Origin: Corynebacterium sp. SCR221107
GTDB taxonomy: Bacteria > Actinomycetota > Actinomycetes > Mycobacteriales > Mycobacteriaceae
Length of the DNA stretch: 64,000 nucleotides
Direction of reading: 5' to 3'
NCBI RefSeq assembly: GCF_027886475.1
Contig: NZ_CP115670.1
Location: 2,294,001-2,358,000 of the forward strand
Shown: positions 11,644 to 22,762 of the stretch, piece after piece
Numbering within the stretch: the stretch's first letter is position 1
Layout of the letters: each line of letters begins with the position of its first letter
Notes under the pieces: generated by a model
Seen by the model: only the letters and a program-made list of their open reading frames with translations
The model's database searches: none
Told to the model about the DNA's origin: nothing
Made by a program: the position numbers and the translations under genes

Positions 11644-13014
11644 TTAGGCCTCGGTGGCCTCAGTAGCCTCAGAATTCTCAGCCGACTCGTCCTCTTCCGA
11701 GCCGAAGTACTCTGCCGCGTCGACGACGTTGCCGTCGTGGTCCTTGACGGTAGCGCGCACGATGGCCGCTGCCAGGGCCTTGCCACGGCGGACGTCGCTA
11801 AACAGCTGTGCGATCTGGCCGGACTGCTGCAGCTGGGCGATGAACTGGTTCGGGTCCATGCCGTAGGAGGAAGCGGTGAACAGGATGTGGTCGGTCAGCT
11901 CCTGCTGGGAGACCTCCGGGTCCTCCTGCTCGGCGAGCACGTCGAGGAACAGCTGGGTGCGCACGGCCTCTTCGGCTGCCTCGCGGGTGTTCTTGTCGTA
12001 CTCCTCGCGGGTGGTGCCCTGAGCCTCGAGCAGGGAGTTCAGAGCCTCCTCGTCGTGGGCGAGCTGGCCCAGAATCTGGTGCTGCTGTGCGTGAACCTGC
12101 TCGTCGACAACGCCCTGCGGCAGCTCGAACTCGGTCTGCGCGAGCGCGGCCTTGAGGACCTCGTCGCGGATCTGAGCGGCCTGGTTGTTCTTGGCGGTGG
12201 CCTCGACCTGCTCGGCCATGGACTCGCGCAGCTCCTCGACGGTGTCGAACTCGGAAGCCATCTGGACGAACTCCTCGTCCAGCTCCGGCAGCTTGCGCTC
12301 CTTGGTCTGGGCGACGGTCACGGTGACGGTGGCCTCTTCGCCGGCGTGATCGCCGTTTTGCAGCTTGGTGGTGAACTCGGCCGACTCGCCGGTCTTCAGG
12401 CCGCGCAGCGCGGTGTCCAGGCCGTCGATGAGGTCGCCAGCGCCTACCTTGTAGGACAGACCCTCAGCCTTGGCCTCCTCGATCTCCTTGCCATCAACGG
12501 TGGCAGACAGGTCGATGACGGCGAAGTCGCCGGTCTTCAGCTTGCGCTTGGTGTCCTTGAGCTCGCCGAAGCGCTCGCGCAGGCGGTCGATCGCGGCGTC
12601 GATGGCCTCGTCGTCGGCCTTGAGGGCGTCAACGGTGACCTCGATGGCGGAGAAGTCCGGAACGGTAATCTCCGGGCGGACGTCTACCTCAGCGGTGAAC
12701 TCGACGACGTCGCCGTCCTCGAGCTTGGTGATGTCGATGGCGGGCTGGCCGAGCACGGTCAGCTCGTGCTCCTCGACGGCCTGACCGTAGCGGGTCGGCA
12801 GCATGTCGTTGACAACCTGCTCCAGAACCGGGCCGCGGCCGATGCGAGCGTCGATGAGCTGACGCGGTGCCTTGCCCTTACGGAAACCAGGAATGGTTAC
12901 CTGCTGTGCCAAAGCCTTGTAAGCCTGGTCGATCTCACCCTTGAGCTCCTCGAAGGGAACTTCGACAGTGAGCTTAACGCGGGTCGCGCTCAGCTTATCG
13001 ACGGAAGTCTTCAA
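11644..13014 (-). CDS. tig: Trigger factor, ribosome-associated chaperone and PPIase
   Basis: Binds nascent chains at the ribosome exit. The ribosome-docking signature [13 protein letters not shown] is near residues 44-56, the FKBP-type PPIase domain lies in the middle, and the C-terminal substrate-binding domain ends in an acidic tail ([16 protein letters not shown]). 456 aa is normal. The start is TTG at 13014, about ten bases after AGGAGA; the GTG closer to that site is out of frame. Monocistronic, between tRNA-Pro upstream and the clpP operon downstream, the usual actinobacterial order. Confidence 0.95.
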   Translation of the reverse strand: MKTSVDKLSATRVKLTVEVPFEELKGEIDQAYKALAQQVTIPGFRKGKAPRQLIDARIGRGPVLEQVVNDMLPTRYGQAVEEHELTVLGQPAIDITKLEDGDVVEFTAEVDVRPEITVPDFSAIEVTVDALKADDEAIDAAIDRLRERFGELKDTKRKLKTGDFAVIDLSATVDGKEIEEAKAEGLSYKVGAGDLIDGLDTALRGLKTGESAEFTTKLQNGDHAGEEATVTVTVAQTKERKLPELDEEFVQMASEFDTVEELRESMAEQVEATAKNNQAAQIRDEVLKAALAQTEFELPQGVVDEQVHAQQHQILGQLAHDEEALNSLLEAQGTTREEYDKNTREAAEEAVRTQLFLDVLAEQEDPEVSQQELTDHILFTASSYGMDPNQFIAQLQQSGQIAQLFSDVRRGKALAAAIVRATVKDHDGNVVDAAEYFGSEEDESAENSEATEATEA

Positions 13015-13109
13015 CTTCAGTCACTCTCCTGATCATTACTTGTTTCAAAAACCGGACTAGATAAAACTAACACCCCCACCCAAAGACTATTGGATGAGGG
13101 TGTTAATTC

Positions 13110-13186
13110 TGGTCGGGACGACAGGATTTGAACCTGCGACCCCCTGCTCCCAAAGCAGGTGCGCTACCAAACTGCGCCACGTCCCG
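13110..13186 (-). tRNA. tRNA-Pro (anticodon TGG)
   Basis: The minus strand folds as a cloverleaf: acceptor CGGGACG / CGTCCCG, anticodon arm CCTGC-TTTGGGA-GCAGG giving TGG, T-arm with GTTCAAATCC, and an encoded CCA at 13110-13112. Confidence 0.95.
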
Positions 13187-13417
13187 GAAAATTTGTACCC
13201 GCAACTGAAACACTCAACCGCGCCACCGCCACACGTGCGGGGTACGCTCAGATACTGTATCCGCCGCGCCACGATTCGACAAATCCACTGCGTATCTTCA
13301 CTTTTCCCATCACCCTGGGGCGCCTGGGGCGCCTGCGGCGTTGAACCGCAGGTCCATGTGCCATGCTGGAGGTGTTTGATTCCTCACGATCGCGCTTTTA
13401 CGGAAGGACCCATTCCC

Positions 13418-14710
13418 GTGGCACAAGCCCCCGCTTGGGATAACACGCCCCGCACTAGGCTCTTCCCGGCCTCCGTGTGGGCGCTGGCGGCTGTATTCGC
13501 CCTCGTTTCGGCATGGAGCAGCGCCCGCACCGGCCAACCCGACGACCTCGCCGCCTGGTGGATCGGCGCCCGTCTGGTGGCGGAGGGGCAAGCCAATAGC
13601 CTCTATGCGGTTGATCCGGTCGACTTTTCCTCCCATACCGGCCCGCAATGGGCACAGCAGGCGCAGCTGGTCGCGGAACTCGCACCCTTCGCACACCCCT
13701 ATGTCCACATCCCCCTGCTCGCTTATGTGCTGGCACCGCTGTCCGCGGTGACCACCTTCGAGTCTTTTGCCGCCGCGGTAGCCCTCATCAACGGCGCGTC
13801 CATGACACTGCTCGTGGCCGCCGCCATCTCTTTGTGGACCCGCCGCCCAGCGCCCGCTCACCTCGTGGTCATAGGTACCAGCCTGGTATGGGTGAGTACC
13901 GCGGGGAAGTCTGCGCTGTTTTTGGGCCAATCCACCCCGATGATCCTCGCGGCCATCGCCATGGCCTTAGCCTTGTCGCGCACGCGGCCGGTGGTCGCTG
14001 GCGTCCTTCTGGCCGGGGCCACGCTCATCAAGGTGACCCCGGTGGTGCTTGTGGCGGGGATGCTCCTTTTTGCTTCTCGACGCCGAGCCGGCCTCGTCGC
14101 CGCCATCCTCAGCGTCGCGGGCCTCGTGTTGAGCACCCTCTTGGCAGGGGTGTCTGTGACGAAGGAATGGATCGCGACCGTTCGCGCGATGGGATCAAAA
14201 TCCCTGGTGGGGCCGATGAACTCCAGCCTAGACTCGCTGTTTGGCAAACGCACCGATCCCCTCCTCCCAATCCAAACGATGGACGGCTCCTCGTCCGCGG
14301 CGCTGGCGGTCAAGATCGCGATCGTGGTTGTCGTACTTGTCCTACTGTTCGTGCTGTGCGGCACGCGCTCAGATCACATCTTTGAGATCGCCAGCGTCAC
14401 TGTGTTGCTCACCGCCATGGCATTGTCCGGCGTGGTGTGGGTGCATTACGGGATCGTGGCTACCCTCGCGATCACCGGCGTTCTCCTTCTACACCGCAAC
14501 TGGTTGGGTGCATTCGCCCTGCTCTTCGCCTTCGCGCCACTCGGCGAAATCTACGACTCCGCAGAGACCACCCCCGCGGCCCTTCCCTGGGCTACGCTCG
14601 CGCTCATCCTGGTGCCGATGCTCGCGCTCATCCTCGGCGAGGTCTACGCTCACCGGCCCGCGAGCATCAGGAGCATCTGGGCTGGCGTGCTGCGCGAACT
14701 CGCGGGCTAA
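13418..14710 (+). CDS. GT87 / DUF2029-type membrane glycosyltransferase
   Basis: About 430 aa with roughly ten membrane helices. Early acidic residues (DDLAAWWIGARL) and the HPYVHIPLLAYVLAPL segment fit the polyprenol-phosphate-sugar-dependent GT-C enzymes of corynebacteria and mycobacteria, which build PIM/LM/LAM and arabinogalactan on the outer face of the membrane. GTG at 13418 is chosen because GGAAGG lies 11 bases upstream and the protein then starts at a normal cytoplasmic tail; the frame is open further upstream but runs back through tRNA-Pro. No partner gene is adjacent, so the acceptor substrate cannot be named. Confidence 0.75.
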   Translation: MAQAPAWDNTPRTRLFPASVWALAAVFALVSAWSSARTGQPDDLAAWWIGARLVAEGQANSLYAVDPVDFSSHTGPQWAQQAQLVAELAPFAHPYVHIPLLAYVLAPLSAVTTFESFAAAVALINGASMTLLVAAAISLWTRRPAPAHLVVIGTSLVWVSTAGKSALFLGQSTPMILAAIAMALALSRTRPVVAGVLLAGATLIKVTPVVLVAGMLLFASRRRAGLVAAILSVAGLVLSTLLAGVSVTKEWIATVRAMGSKSLVGPMNSSLDSLFGKRTDPLLPIQTMDGSSSAALAVKIAIVVVVLVLLFVLCGTRSDHIFEIASVTVLLTAMALSGVVWVHYGIVATLAITGVLLLHRNWLGAFALLFAFAPLGEIYDSAETTPAALPWATLALILVPMLALILGEVYAHRPASIRSIWAGVLRELAG

Positions 14711-15223
14711 GTAGCAAAATGTGTGTCTAAATAGGTCTAAAAATCGTTGTCTATCTCGGCAAATACTGGTGTTGTCCCCTTGTGTGGAGGGGTGCGGCCT
14801 TAAATGGCCTTGCTTCCACAATCTGCGGACAGTTATGTGCTACGACCAATCCAGCGAAAGCCTTACTTTAGGGAAAGGCTCAGAGATGTCATCGCCATAA
14901 CCACGGCGTCCATCGTGCACAGCTCTAATGAGAAGACGCCTCCCCAGGTCGTACTATCCAGCGCGGGCACCGATAACCGGCTATGCCACTACATCCAGCC
15001 AGTCCTCCTACCTCATCGTCTATGGCGGAAGCAGGAGGCAACGATCGAGCGACGGCTCAACCAAGTCGTGGGAAAATCTCACACCTACAGTTGTGGTGCC
15101 GAAACCAAATTTCATCACTTCACTGGAGCGCAAAATGGCCAGGTAGAACAATCAAACCCACCCCCAGACACACAAAATGCTACTTACGGCGACACGCCGC
15201 GCAGACACACATTTTGCTACTTA
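14708..15223. repeat. Three copies of a 21-bp repeat framing a gene-free segment
   Basis: TAAGTAGCAAAATGTGTGTCT at 14708-14728 overlaps the stop of the GT87 gene and is repeated exactly in inverted orientation at 15203-15223. A third copy at 15166-15186 matches the latter at 18 of 21 positions. The 550 bases from 14711 to 15262 contain no gene I can support: open frames on the plus strand have no recognisable domains. The segment could be a small non-autonomous mobile element or an insertion-sequence remnant. Confidence 0.6.
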
Positions 15224-15263
15224 ACCCCCTCAGCTTCTCCGGACAGCCCGGGGCGCATATGCA

Positions 15264-15310
15264 AAAACGCCACCCTGAGCGCTCATTTCAAGCTTTCAAG
15301 GTGGCGTTTT
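15264..15310. terminator. Terminator after tRNA-Gly
   Basis: AAAACGCCACC / GGTGGCGTTTT stem with TTTTT on the minus-strand side, directly downstream of tRNA-Gly. Confidence 0.75.
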
Positions 15311-15312
15311 AC

Positions 15313-15387
15313 TGGAGGGAACGACGGGAATCGAACCCGCGTTATCAGTTTGGAAGACTGAAGTATTAACCACTATACGACGTTCCC
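15313..15387 (-). tRNA. tRNA-Gly (anticodon TCC)
   Basis: Minus-strand cloverleaf with acceptor GGGAACG / CGTTCCC-type pairing, anticodon arm CAGT-CTTCCAA-ACTG giving TCC, T-arm GGGTTCGATTCCCG, and an encoded CCA at 15313-15315. Confidence 0.95.
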
Positions 15388-15472
15388 CTTGCGCACTCAC
15401 ACCATAGCGCACGCCCCAACAATCTCACAAATTCCTCTGCTCACACCCCTCCCGGCGTCTAAGATTTCTCTT

Positions 15473-15697
15473 ATGGATCCGCGAATCATCGACGCCGACA
15501 CAGGACATCAGCTTTGGACCGCCAGCGAATGCGCCGAGTTCTCCGGCACCGCCCGCGGCACGTTTACCAGCTACGCAGGGCGCGGGCGCGCACCGAAGCC
15601 GGTGACCAAGCTGCACGGGCTCACCCTGTGGGACTCGCACGAGGTCCGGGAGTGGATCGACGCGCGCACCGCGCGGCAGGGTGCCGATACCGAATAG
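15473..15697 (+). CDS. Small excisionase-like winged-helix protein
   Basis: 74 residues. WTASECAEFSGTARGTFTSYAGRGRAPKPV followed by LWDSHEVREWID is the pattern of the small MerR/excisionase-type DNA-binding fold (AlpA/Xis group): a first helix choosing a recognition helix, then a wing and a DEVxxW strand. A TAAGAT -10 hexamer ends 7 bases before the ATG, suggesting a leaderless transcript. It sits next to tRNA-Gly, a common integration spot, but no integrase is nearby. The function in this genome is unknown; such single-copy proteins also occur as chromosomal genes in corynebacteria. Confidence 0.7.
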   Translation: MDPRIIDADTGHQLWTASECAEFSGTARGTFTSYAGRGRAPKPVTKLHGLTLWDSHEVREWIDARTARQGADTE

Positions 15698-15782
15698 GCG
15701 GGAACTTCCGCCGGGAAAACCACGTTAATGAGGGCAGATGTGCCCGATAAAGAACAGTTGAAGAAAGTGGTTTCTGAGGAAA

Positions 15783-16619
15783 ATGGGATTGATTCTGGTC
15801 GCCGTCGTCGTGATCGGCCTTGTGTGGGTTGTATCCAACGCCGGTAAGAAGAACAGCAAGCAATTAGAGCAAAACAAGTTCGACGATGCCGTAGCCGATG
15901 CCCGGCGCTGGATTGACCGCCTCGGCAACCAGGTCTTGACTATGGCTGGCACCGATGCTGCCTCCACCCAGGCGATTGCGGACGCCTCCGAGCGTTTTAA
16001 CGCCGCGTCTTCCCAAATCTCCACCGCGACCACTGTGCGCCAGGCGCAGCTGGCGCGCGAGTCCGCGCTCGAAGGCCTGCACTACATGAACGCCGCCCGA
16101 GAGATCATGGGACTGCCCGCAGGCCCGGAGCTGCCCCCGCTGGAAGGCCAGAAGCAGGCAGGTCGGGTCACCGAGACCCGCACGGTGACCCAGGACGGGC
16201 AAACGCTCACGGCGTCGCCGGTGGCCACGGACGCCACCCCAAATTATTACCCAGGTGGTATGGTGGCCGGTCGCCCTGTGCCGGCCGGCTGGTATTCGCG
16301 CCCGTGGTGGGCTGATGCGATGGTCTCCGGCATCTGGACGGGCCTGTCGGTGGCCATGTTCTCCTCGCTGTTTAGCGGCATGGCCGGTGTCGGCTACTCC
16401 GCACAGGCCTGGGAGTCCGGCTATGGAGACGGCTATCAGGATGGCCTGGATGCCGCAGACGCAGACGCCGGCGAGATCGAAGCTGGCGATGCCGGAGGTG
16501 AAGATGGCGGCGGTTTCTTCGACAACCTCTTCGGCGGCGGCGACGATAGCGGCGACGGCGGATTCCTCGGCGGTCTGTTCGGCGGCGACGGCGACGGCGG
16601 ATTCGACCTCGACTTCTAA
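15783..16619 (+). CDS. Membrane-anchored DUF1542-type protein with a Gly/Asp-rich tail
   Basis: 278 aa. An N-terminal membrane helix (residues 2-18), then a predicted coiled/helical region to about 110, a loop ending at PRPWW-type aromatic residues, a second hydrophobic segment (about 180-205), and a C-terminal 60 residues made almost entirely of Gly, Asp and Phe with repeated GGLFGGD-like units. It resembles proteins annotated as DUF1542-containing in corynebacteria; function unknown. A GAGG ribosome site lies 5 bases before the ATG. Followed by a very strong bidirectional terminator shared with rpiB. Confidence 0.75.
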   Translation: MGLILVAVVVIGLVWVVSNAGKKNSKQLEQNKFDDAVADARRWIDRLGNQVLTMAGTDAASTQAIADASERFNAASSQISTATTVRQAQLARESALEGLHYMNAAREIMGLPAGPELPPLEGQKQAGRVTETRTVTQDGQTLTASPVATDATPNYYPGGMVAGRPVPAGWYSRPWWADAMVSGIWTGLSVAMFSSLFSGMAGVGYSAQAWESGYGDGYQDGLDAADADAGEIEAGDAGGEDGGGFFDNLFGGGDDSGDGGFLGGLFGGDGDGGFDLDF

Positions 16620-16639
16620 AACAGCCACCTCACAATATT

Positions 16640-16677
16640 AAAGGGGGCGAGACCAGCTGGTCTCGCCCCCTTTTTTT
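16640..16677. terminator. Bidirectional terminator
   Basis: AAAGGGGGCGAGACCAG pairs with CTGGTCTCGCCCCCTTT without a mismatch, ending in TTTTTTT on the plus strand; it lies between two convergent genes. Confidence 0.95.
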
Positions 16678-16681
16678 GCAT

Positions 16682-17158
16682 TTAGGCCTGCTCGGGGAGC
16701 TCCGGCGCGATGCCGGTGCGCTCATACTCGGAGAGGATGTCGATGCGGCGCTGGTGGCGCTCAGCCTTCGACCATTCCTGATCAAGGAAGGCATCGACGA
16801 TGGCCAGCGCCTCCTCCTCGGAGTGCATGCGCCCGCCGAGGCCGATAAGCTGGGCGTTGTTGTGCTCGCGGGCCAGGCGCGCGGTCTCTACCGACCATGC
16901 CAGCGCACAGCGGGCGCCCTCGACCTTGTTGGCGGCAATTTGCTCGCCGTTGCCGGAGCCGCCGAGCACGATTCCGAGCGAGCCCGGATCGTTGACAACT
17001 CGGCTGGCAGCCTCGATGCAGTAGGCCGGGTAGTCGTCGTTGGCGTCAAAGGTGTGTGCACCGCAGTCGATGACCTCGTGGCCCTGCTCTTCGAGGTGCT
17101 TGGCAATGAGATTCTTCATGTCGAACCCAGCGTGGTCCGCTCCTAGGTAAACGCGCAT
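16682..17158 (-). CDS. rpiB: Ribose-5-phosphate isomerase B
   Basis: Interconverts ribose-5-phosphate and ribulose-5-phosphate in the pentose phosphate pathway. Begins MRVYLGADHAGFDMK, the conserved phosphate-binding start, and carries GGSGNGEQIAANK with E72 in the place of the catalytic base used by the mycobacterial enzyme; E. coli RpiB uses a cysteine there instead. The start is set at 17158; the frame extends to 17191 but the extra 11 residues are not conserved. 158 aa, normal length. Convergent with the DUF1542 gene. Confidence 0.95.
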   Translation of the reverse strand: MRVYLGADHAGFDMKNLIAKHLEEQGHEVIDCGAHTFDANDDYPAYCIEAASRVVNDPGSLGIVLGGSGNGEQIAANKVEGARCALAWSVETARLAREHNNAQLIGLGGRMHSEEEALAIVDAFLDQEWSKAERHQRRIDILSEYERTGIAPELPEQA

Positions 17159-17231
17159 AGCCACGAGTCTAACCCAAGATTTTTTATTCAACCCCTTTTA
17201 CACCCGAACACAAAACTAAGCCTTTGCTTAT

Positions 17232-17247
17232 TTGCATGATAATGCAA
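17232..17247 (+). promoter_or_regulatory. Candidate operator overlapping the promoter of the MFS-ArsR gene
   Basis: TTGCATGATAATGCAA is an inverted repeat (TTGCAT-N4-ATGCAA) that contains a GATAAT -10-like hexamer. It ends 10 bases before the ATG. ArsR/SmtB repressors bind AT-rich palindromes of this sort, and the repressor domain is encoded by the same gene, so autoregulation is likely. Confidence 0.6.
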
Positions 17248-17257
17248 TAATGCACGT

Positions 17258-18829
17258 ATGTTTCGGGCGTTAACCCATCCCACCTACCGCTTGCTCTTCG
17301 GCTCCCAGGTAGCCTCCCTGCTCGGCTCGGGGCTGCTCACGGTGGCCTTGTCGCTGCAGGCCTACTCCCTGGACCCGGCGCGCGCATCCTCAGTGCTCGG
17401 GCTCATCTTCACCGTCAAGATCATCGCGTATGTGGTGTGCTCCCCCTTCGTCAAGACCGCGGTAGCCCACCTGGCACCCAAGCGGGTGCTGGTAGGTGCC
17501 GACCTTCTCCGCGTGGGCATCGCCGCGGGGTTTGCCTTCGTGGACCACCTAAGCATCCTCGTGGCGGCCGTGTTTGTCCTCCAACTCGCCTCCGCCGTCT
17601 ACACCCCGACCTACCAGTCGCTGCTGCCGAAGGTGCTGCCCGACAAGCAGGACTACACCGGGGCGCTGTCGCTTGCCCGCATCGCCGAGGATCTGGAGGC
17701 CATCGCCTCCCCGCTGATCGCCGCCGCATTGTTGGCGGTGATGACCTCCTCCGAGCTCTACTTCGGCACCGCCGCAGGATTCGGCCTTTCTGCCGCGCTG
17801 GTGACCGCCTGCCAGCTACCGGCCCGCTCGATGCTGCAGTCAGATCCCAATGATTCCTACCTCGCCCGCAGCCTCGCCGGGGTGCGCCTGTCAGTTTCGC
17901 ATCCGAGGTTGCGCCCGCTTTTGGGACTGGGGCTGGCGGAGGCGCTGGTGTGGTCCTACGTGCTTGTCCTCACGGTCGTGCTGGTGCGCCGCGATCTCGG
18001 GCTGGGCGAGAACATGGTGGCCATCGTGCTGGCCTGCTTCGGCGCCGGCAGCATCCTTTCAGCCTGCCTGGTGCCTGTTGCTTTACGACGATTCCCGCCG
18101 CGCACCTACATGCTTGTTGGCATGTTCTTCGCCGTTGCCACCATGGCGGCTGCAGCCGTGGCGGTGGGAAGCACGCGTGTGGGCGTCGGCACGCGAACGG
18201 TGATCATTGGGGTCTTGTGGGCGCTGCTGGGCGCAGGGCTTGCGGCCGCCGCCACCCCCATCGGCCGCGTGGTCACCGAGGCGGTCGAGGAACCCCAGCT
18301 CGACGATGCCTTCGCCGGGCAGTTCGTCACCTCGCACGCCTGGTGGCTCATCGCCTATCCGCTGGCCGGATACCTCGGCGGCGGCAGTCTGGCCGTGGCC
18401 GCCTGGCTGTCAGCGGGAGGGGCAGCGCTGGCTACCGTAGTGGCCGCGCTACTCTGGAACACAGGCACCGAAAGCGACAATGAAATAGGCATCACGGAGG
18501 ACACTGTGGCTTCAACCCCACCGCTGCAAAACGCGGAGACCGCGGCAGAAACACTCAAACTGCTCGCTGAACCCACACGCTTGTCCATCCTCGCCCTCAT
18601 CAAAGACAACGAGATGGCCGTCGGCGCCATCGCCGAAGAACTCGGCCGCCCCACCCCCGCCATCTCCCAGCACCTAGCCAAGCTCCGCGCCGCCAAGCTG
18701 GTCACCTTCCGCAAGGAAGGCACCACCACCTACTACGTTCAGCGCGACGAGCACGTGGACATGCTTGTCACCAACGCCCTGCATTTCGCCGAGCACCGGT
18801 TGTACGCGGTGCCGCCGCATCACGCATAG
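17258..18829 (+). CDS. MFS transporter fused to an ArsR-family repressor domain
   Basis: 523 aa. Residues 1 to about 400 form a 12-helix MFS efflux-type transporter. After a 25-residue linker, residues about 425-523 are a complete ArsR winged helix (LLAEPTRLSILALI, then AVGAIAEELGRPTPAISQHLAKLRAAKLV and a beta wing). The C-terminal helix reads DEHVDMLVTNALHFAEH, close to the DxH...HxxH metal site of SmtB/CzrA, but the third ligand is displaced by one residue (HF where xH is usual). One polypeptide therefore holds both pump and regulator. The transcript has a very short leader. Substrate unknown; a metal is plausible. Confidence 0.88.
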   Translation: MFRALTHPTYRLLFGSQVASLLGSGLLTVALSLQAYSLDPARASSVLGLIFTVKIIAYVVCSPFVKTAVAHLAPKRVLVGADLLRVGIAAGFAFVDHLSILVAAVFVLQLASAVYTPTYQSLLPKVLPDKQDYTGALSLARIAEDLEAIASPLIAAALLAVMTSSELYFGTAAGFGLSAALVTACQLPARSMLQSDPNDSYLARSLAGVRLSVSHPRLRPLLGLGLAEALVWSYVLVLTVVLVRRDLGLGENMVAIVLACFGAGSILSACLVPVALRRFPPRTYMLVGMFFAVATMAAAAVAVGSTRVGVGTRTVIIGVLWALLGAGLAAAATPIGRVVTEAVEEPQLDDAFAGQFVTSHAWWLIAYPLAGYLGGGSLAVAAWLSAGGAALATVVAALLWNTGTESDNEIGITEDTVASTPPLQNAETAAETLKLLAEPTRLSILALIKDNEMAVGAIAEELGRPTPAISQHLAKLRAAKLVTFRKEGTTTYYVQRDEHVDMLVTNALHFAEHRLYAVPPHHA

Positions 18830-18928
18830 GTATAAGAACACCAGTTCGTGTGGGGCTTGAGCCATGTCGCAGGCGCTTCCTAAGGTGAGGGCTATCCCTT
18901 GAAAAAAGTCCCACGCAAAGGAGTCCCC

Positions 18929-19135
18929 ATGGCTATGGACCTGCCAGTGTCTGCCCCGAAGGATGCACCACGAACTACCCTGCCTTTCGGCTACATGCAG
19001 GCAGCCGCCACGGTGCTGCACGGTCTCGCATGGGTGGGCGTGCTCGCCGGTTTTTTCGCCGTGACCCAAGGCGATGAAGTAGGCTGGGCGATCATTGTGG
19101 TGTCCTTGTTGGCGGCCGCCGTGTTCGGCATCTAG
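18929..19135 (+). CDS. Small membrane protein
   Basis: 68 residues: a polar N-terminus (MAMDLPVSAPKDAPR) followed by two hydrophobic helices joined by QGDEVG. AAAGGAG lies 5 bases before the ATG at 18929, which supports translation; a reading from 18899 would lack a site. No family recognised. It follows the MFS-ArsR gene by 100 bases and ends before a terminator. Confidence 0.65.
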   Translation: MAMDLPVSAPKDAPRTTLPFGYMQAAATVLHGLAWVGVLAGFFAVTQGDEVGWAIIVVSLLAAAVFGI

Positions 19136-19197
19136 CTTGTCGTCATCGGTATTGGCCAACACATCATCAGGCGCTGACACCGCCAGGAATTCTTGTA

Positions 19198-19241
19198 AAA
19201 AGGCCTCGTTCCATGCAACAGGATGAAACGAGGCCTTTCCG
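19198..19241. terminator. Bidirectional terminator
   Basis: AAAGGCCTCGTT / AACGAGGCCTTT hairpin between the small membrane gene and the convergent DsbA-like gene. Confidence 0.85.
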
Positions 19242-19252
19242 TGGCGCTTTCT

Positions 19253-19867
19253 TTAGCCGAACTGCGGGTACTCGGTGCGTGAGCGCTTGATCTCGAAGAA
19301 ATAAGGGAAGCTGGCCAGTTGCACGGAGGCGTCGAAGAGCTGGCCTGCGTCCTCGCCGCGCGGGATGCGGGTGATCACGGGCCCGAAGAAGGCGGTATCC
19401 CCCAGCTTGATGACCGGGGTGCCCACGTCGTTGCCCACGGCATCCATCGCGGTGCGGTGATACTCGCGCAGCTTGTCATCCCATTCCTCGGTGTTCGCGA
19501 CGGCCGCATACTGCGGCAACCCGATGGCCTCCAGCGCCTGGGCGATGATCTCGTCGTAGCCGCCGAAGCCTTCCTTGCCGCCCTCGCCGCCGGGGTGGAT
19601 GAGCGTGCCGATAGTGGTGTAATACTCATCGAGCTTGTCGGGGTGCTCGGTGGCGATCGCGGCAGCCACGCGTGCGGGGCCCCAGTTAGCCTTCATCTTC
19701 TCCATGTAGCCGGGGTCGAGATCGCGGCCGTCGTTGAGCACGGACAAGGACATGGGCACCCAGGTGACCTCGATGTCGCGGACCTTTTCTACTTCCTTGA
19801 TCCAGCGGGAGGTCACCCAGCAAAACGGGCAGCTTACGTCGAACCAGAAGGTTACTTGTTCCGTCAC
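19253..19867 (-). CDS. DsbA-like mycothiol-linked oxidoreductase (Rv2466c type)
   Basis: 204 aa thioredoxin-fold protein with the active site CPFC at residues 13-16 (C13, C16). Sequence blocks WVTSRWIKEVEKVRDIEV, GTPVIKLGDTAFFGPV and the C-terminal FFEIKRSRTEYPQF closely follow M. tuberculosis Rv2466c, a mycothiol-dependent reductase and nitroreductase next to pepN in that genome too. GTG at 19867 is preferred because AAAGGA precedes it; the longer frame to 20008 has no site. No signal peptide, so a cytosolic enzyme. Divergent from pepN. Confidence 0.92.
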   Translation of the reverse strand: MTEQVTFWFDVSCPFCWVTSRWIKEVEKVRDIEVTWVPMSLSVLNDGRDLDPGYMEKMKANWGPARVAAAIATEHPDKLDEYYTTIGTLIHPGGEGGKEGFGGYDEIIAQALEAIGLPQYAAVANTEEWDDKLREYHRTAMDAVGNDVGTPVIKLGDTAFFGPVITRIPRGEDAGQLFDASVQLASFPYFFEIKRSRTEYPQFG

Positions 19868-20016
19868 GGCGGTTCCTTTCGTTTTATTGCTTGCCGACGC
19901 CTCACGGACGGCAGACTCGCTTCCTACAACGCACGTTATACACCGAGGAATTCCCGCGCGGGCGTCTGGCCTAAAGTGGGTGGCACACCAAACCTTATGA
20001 GTATTCAAGGAGATAC

Positions 20017-22608
<2,592 letters not shown>

Positions 22609-22612
22609 GATA

Positions 22613-22655
22613 GCGCCCGCCGCCGTGGCTGTCAACCATGGTGCGGTGGCGGGCC
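22613..22655 (+). terminator. Terminator after pepN
   Basis: GCCCGCCGCC...GGTGGCGGGC imperfect stem a few bases past the pepN stop, followed by GGGTTTCTT. Confidence 0.65.
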
Positions 22656-22662
22656 GGGTTTC

Positions 22663-22699
22663 TTGTGGATAACTTTTCTGTCGCTGGAGTTATCCACAA
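22663..22699. repeat. Inverted pair of perfect DnaA-box sequences
   Basis: TTGTGGATAACT and AGTTATCCACAA form a 12-bp stem with a 13-base loop. Each arm contains TTATCCACA, the consensus DnaA box. The pair sits between the pepN terminator and the HNH gene and may be a second terminator, a DnaA-titrating site, or both. A second such structure occurs at 33431-33487. Confidence 0.7.
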
Positions 22700-22762
22700 A
22701 AAAGCCAGGGTCCACGGGCGAGGGTCTTGCGCGGGCAGGATCTTCTTCCTACTTTGTGGGGC

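Noticed and set aside
11539..13032. 497-residue plus-strand frame opposite tig
   Set aside because: Leucine/valine-rich shadow of the trigger-factor codons in a high-GC genome; no start signal or family features.
13094..13417. N-terminal extension of the GT87 gene through tRNA-Pro
   Set aside because: It would be antisense to a tRNA and lacks a ribosome site; GTG at 13418 has one.
14804..15361. Plus-strand frames between the GT87 gene and tRNA-Gly
   Set aside because: They run into tRNA-Gly and have no recognisable domain; treated as part of the repeat-bounded segment.
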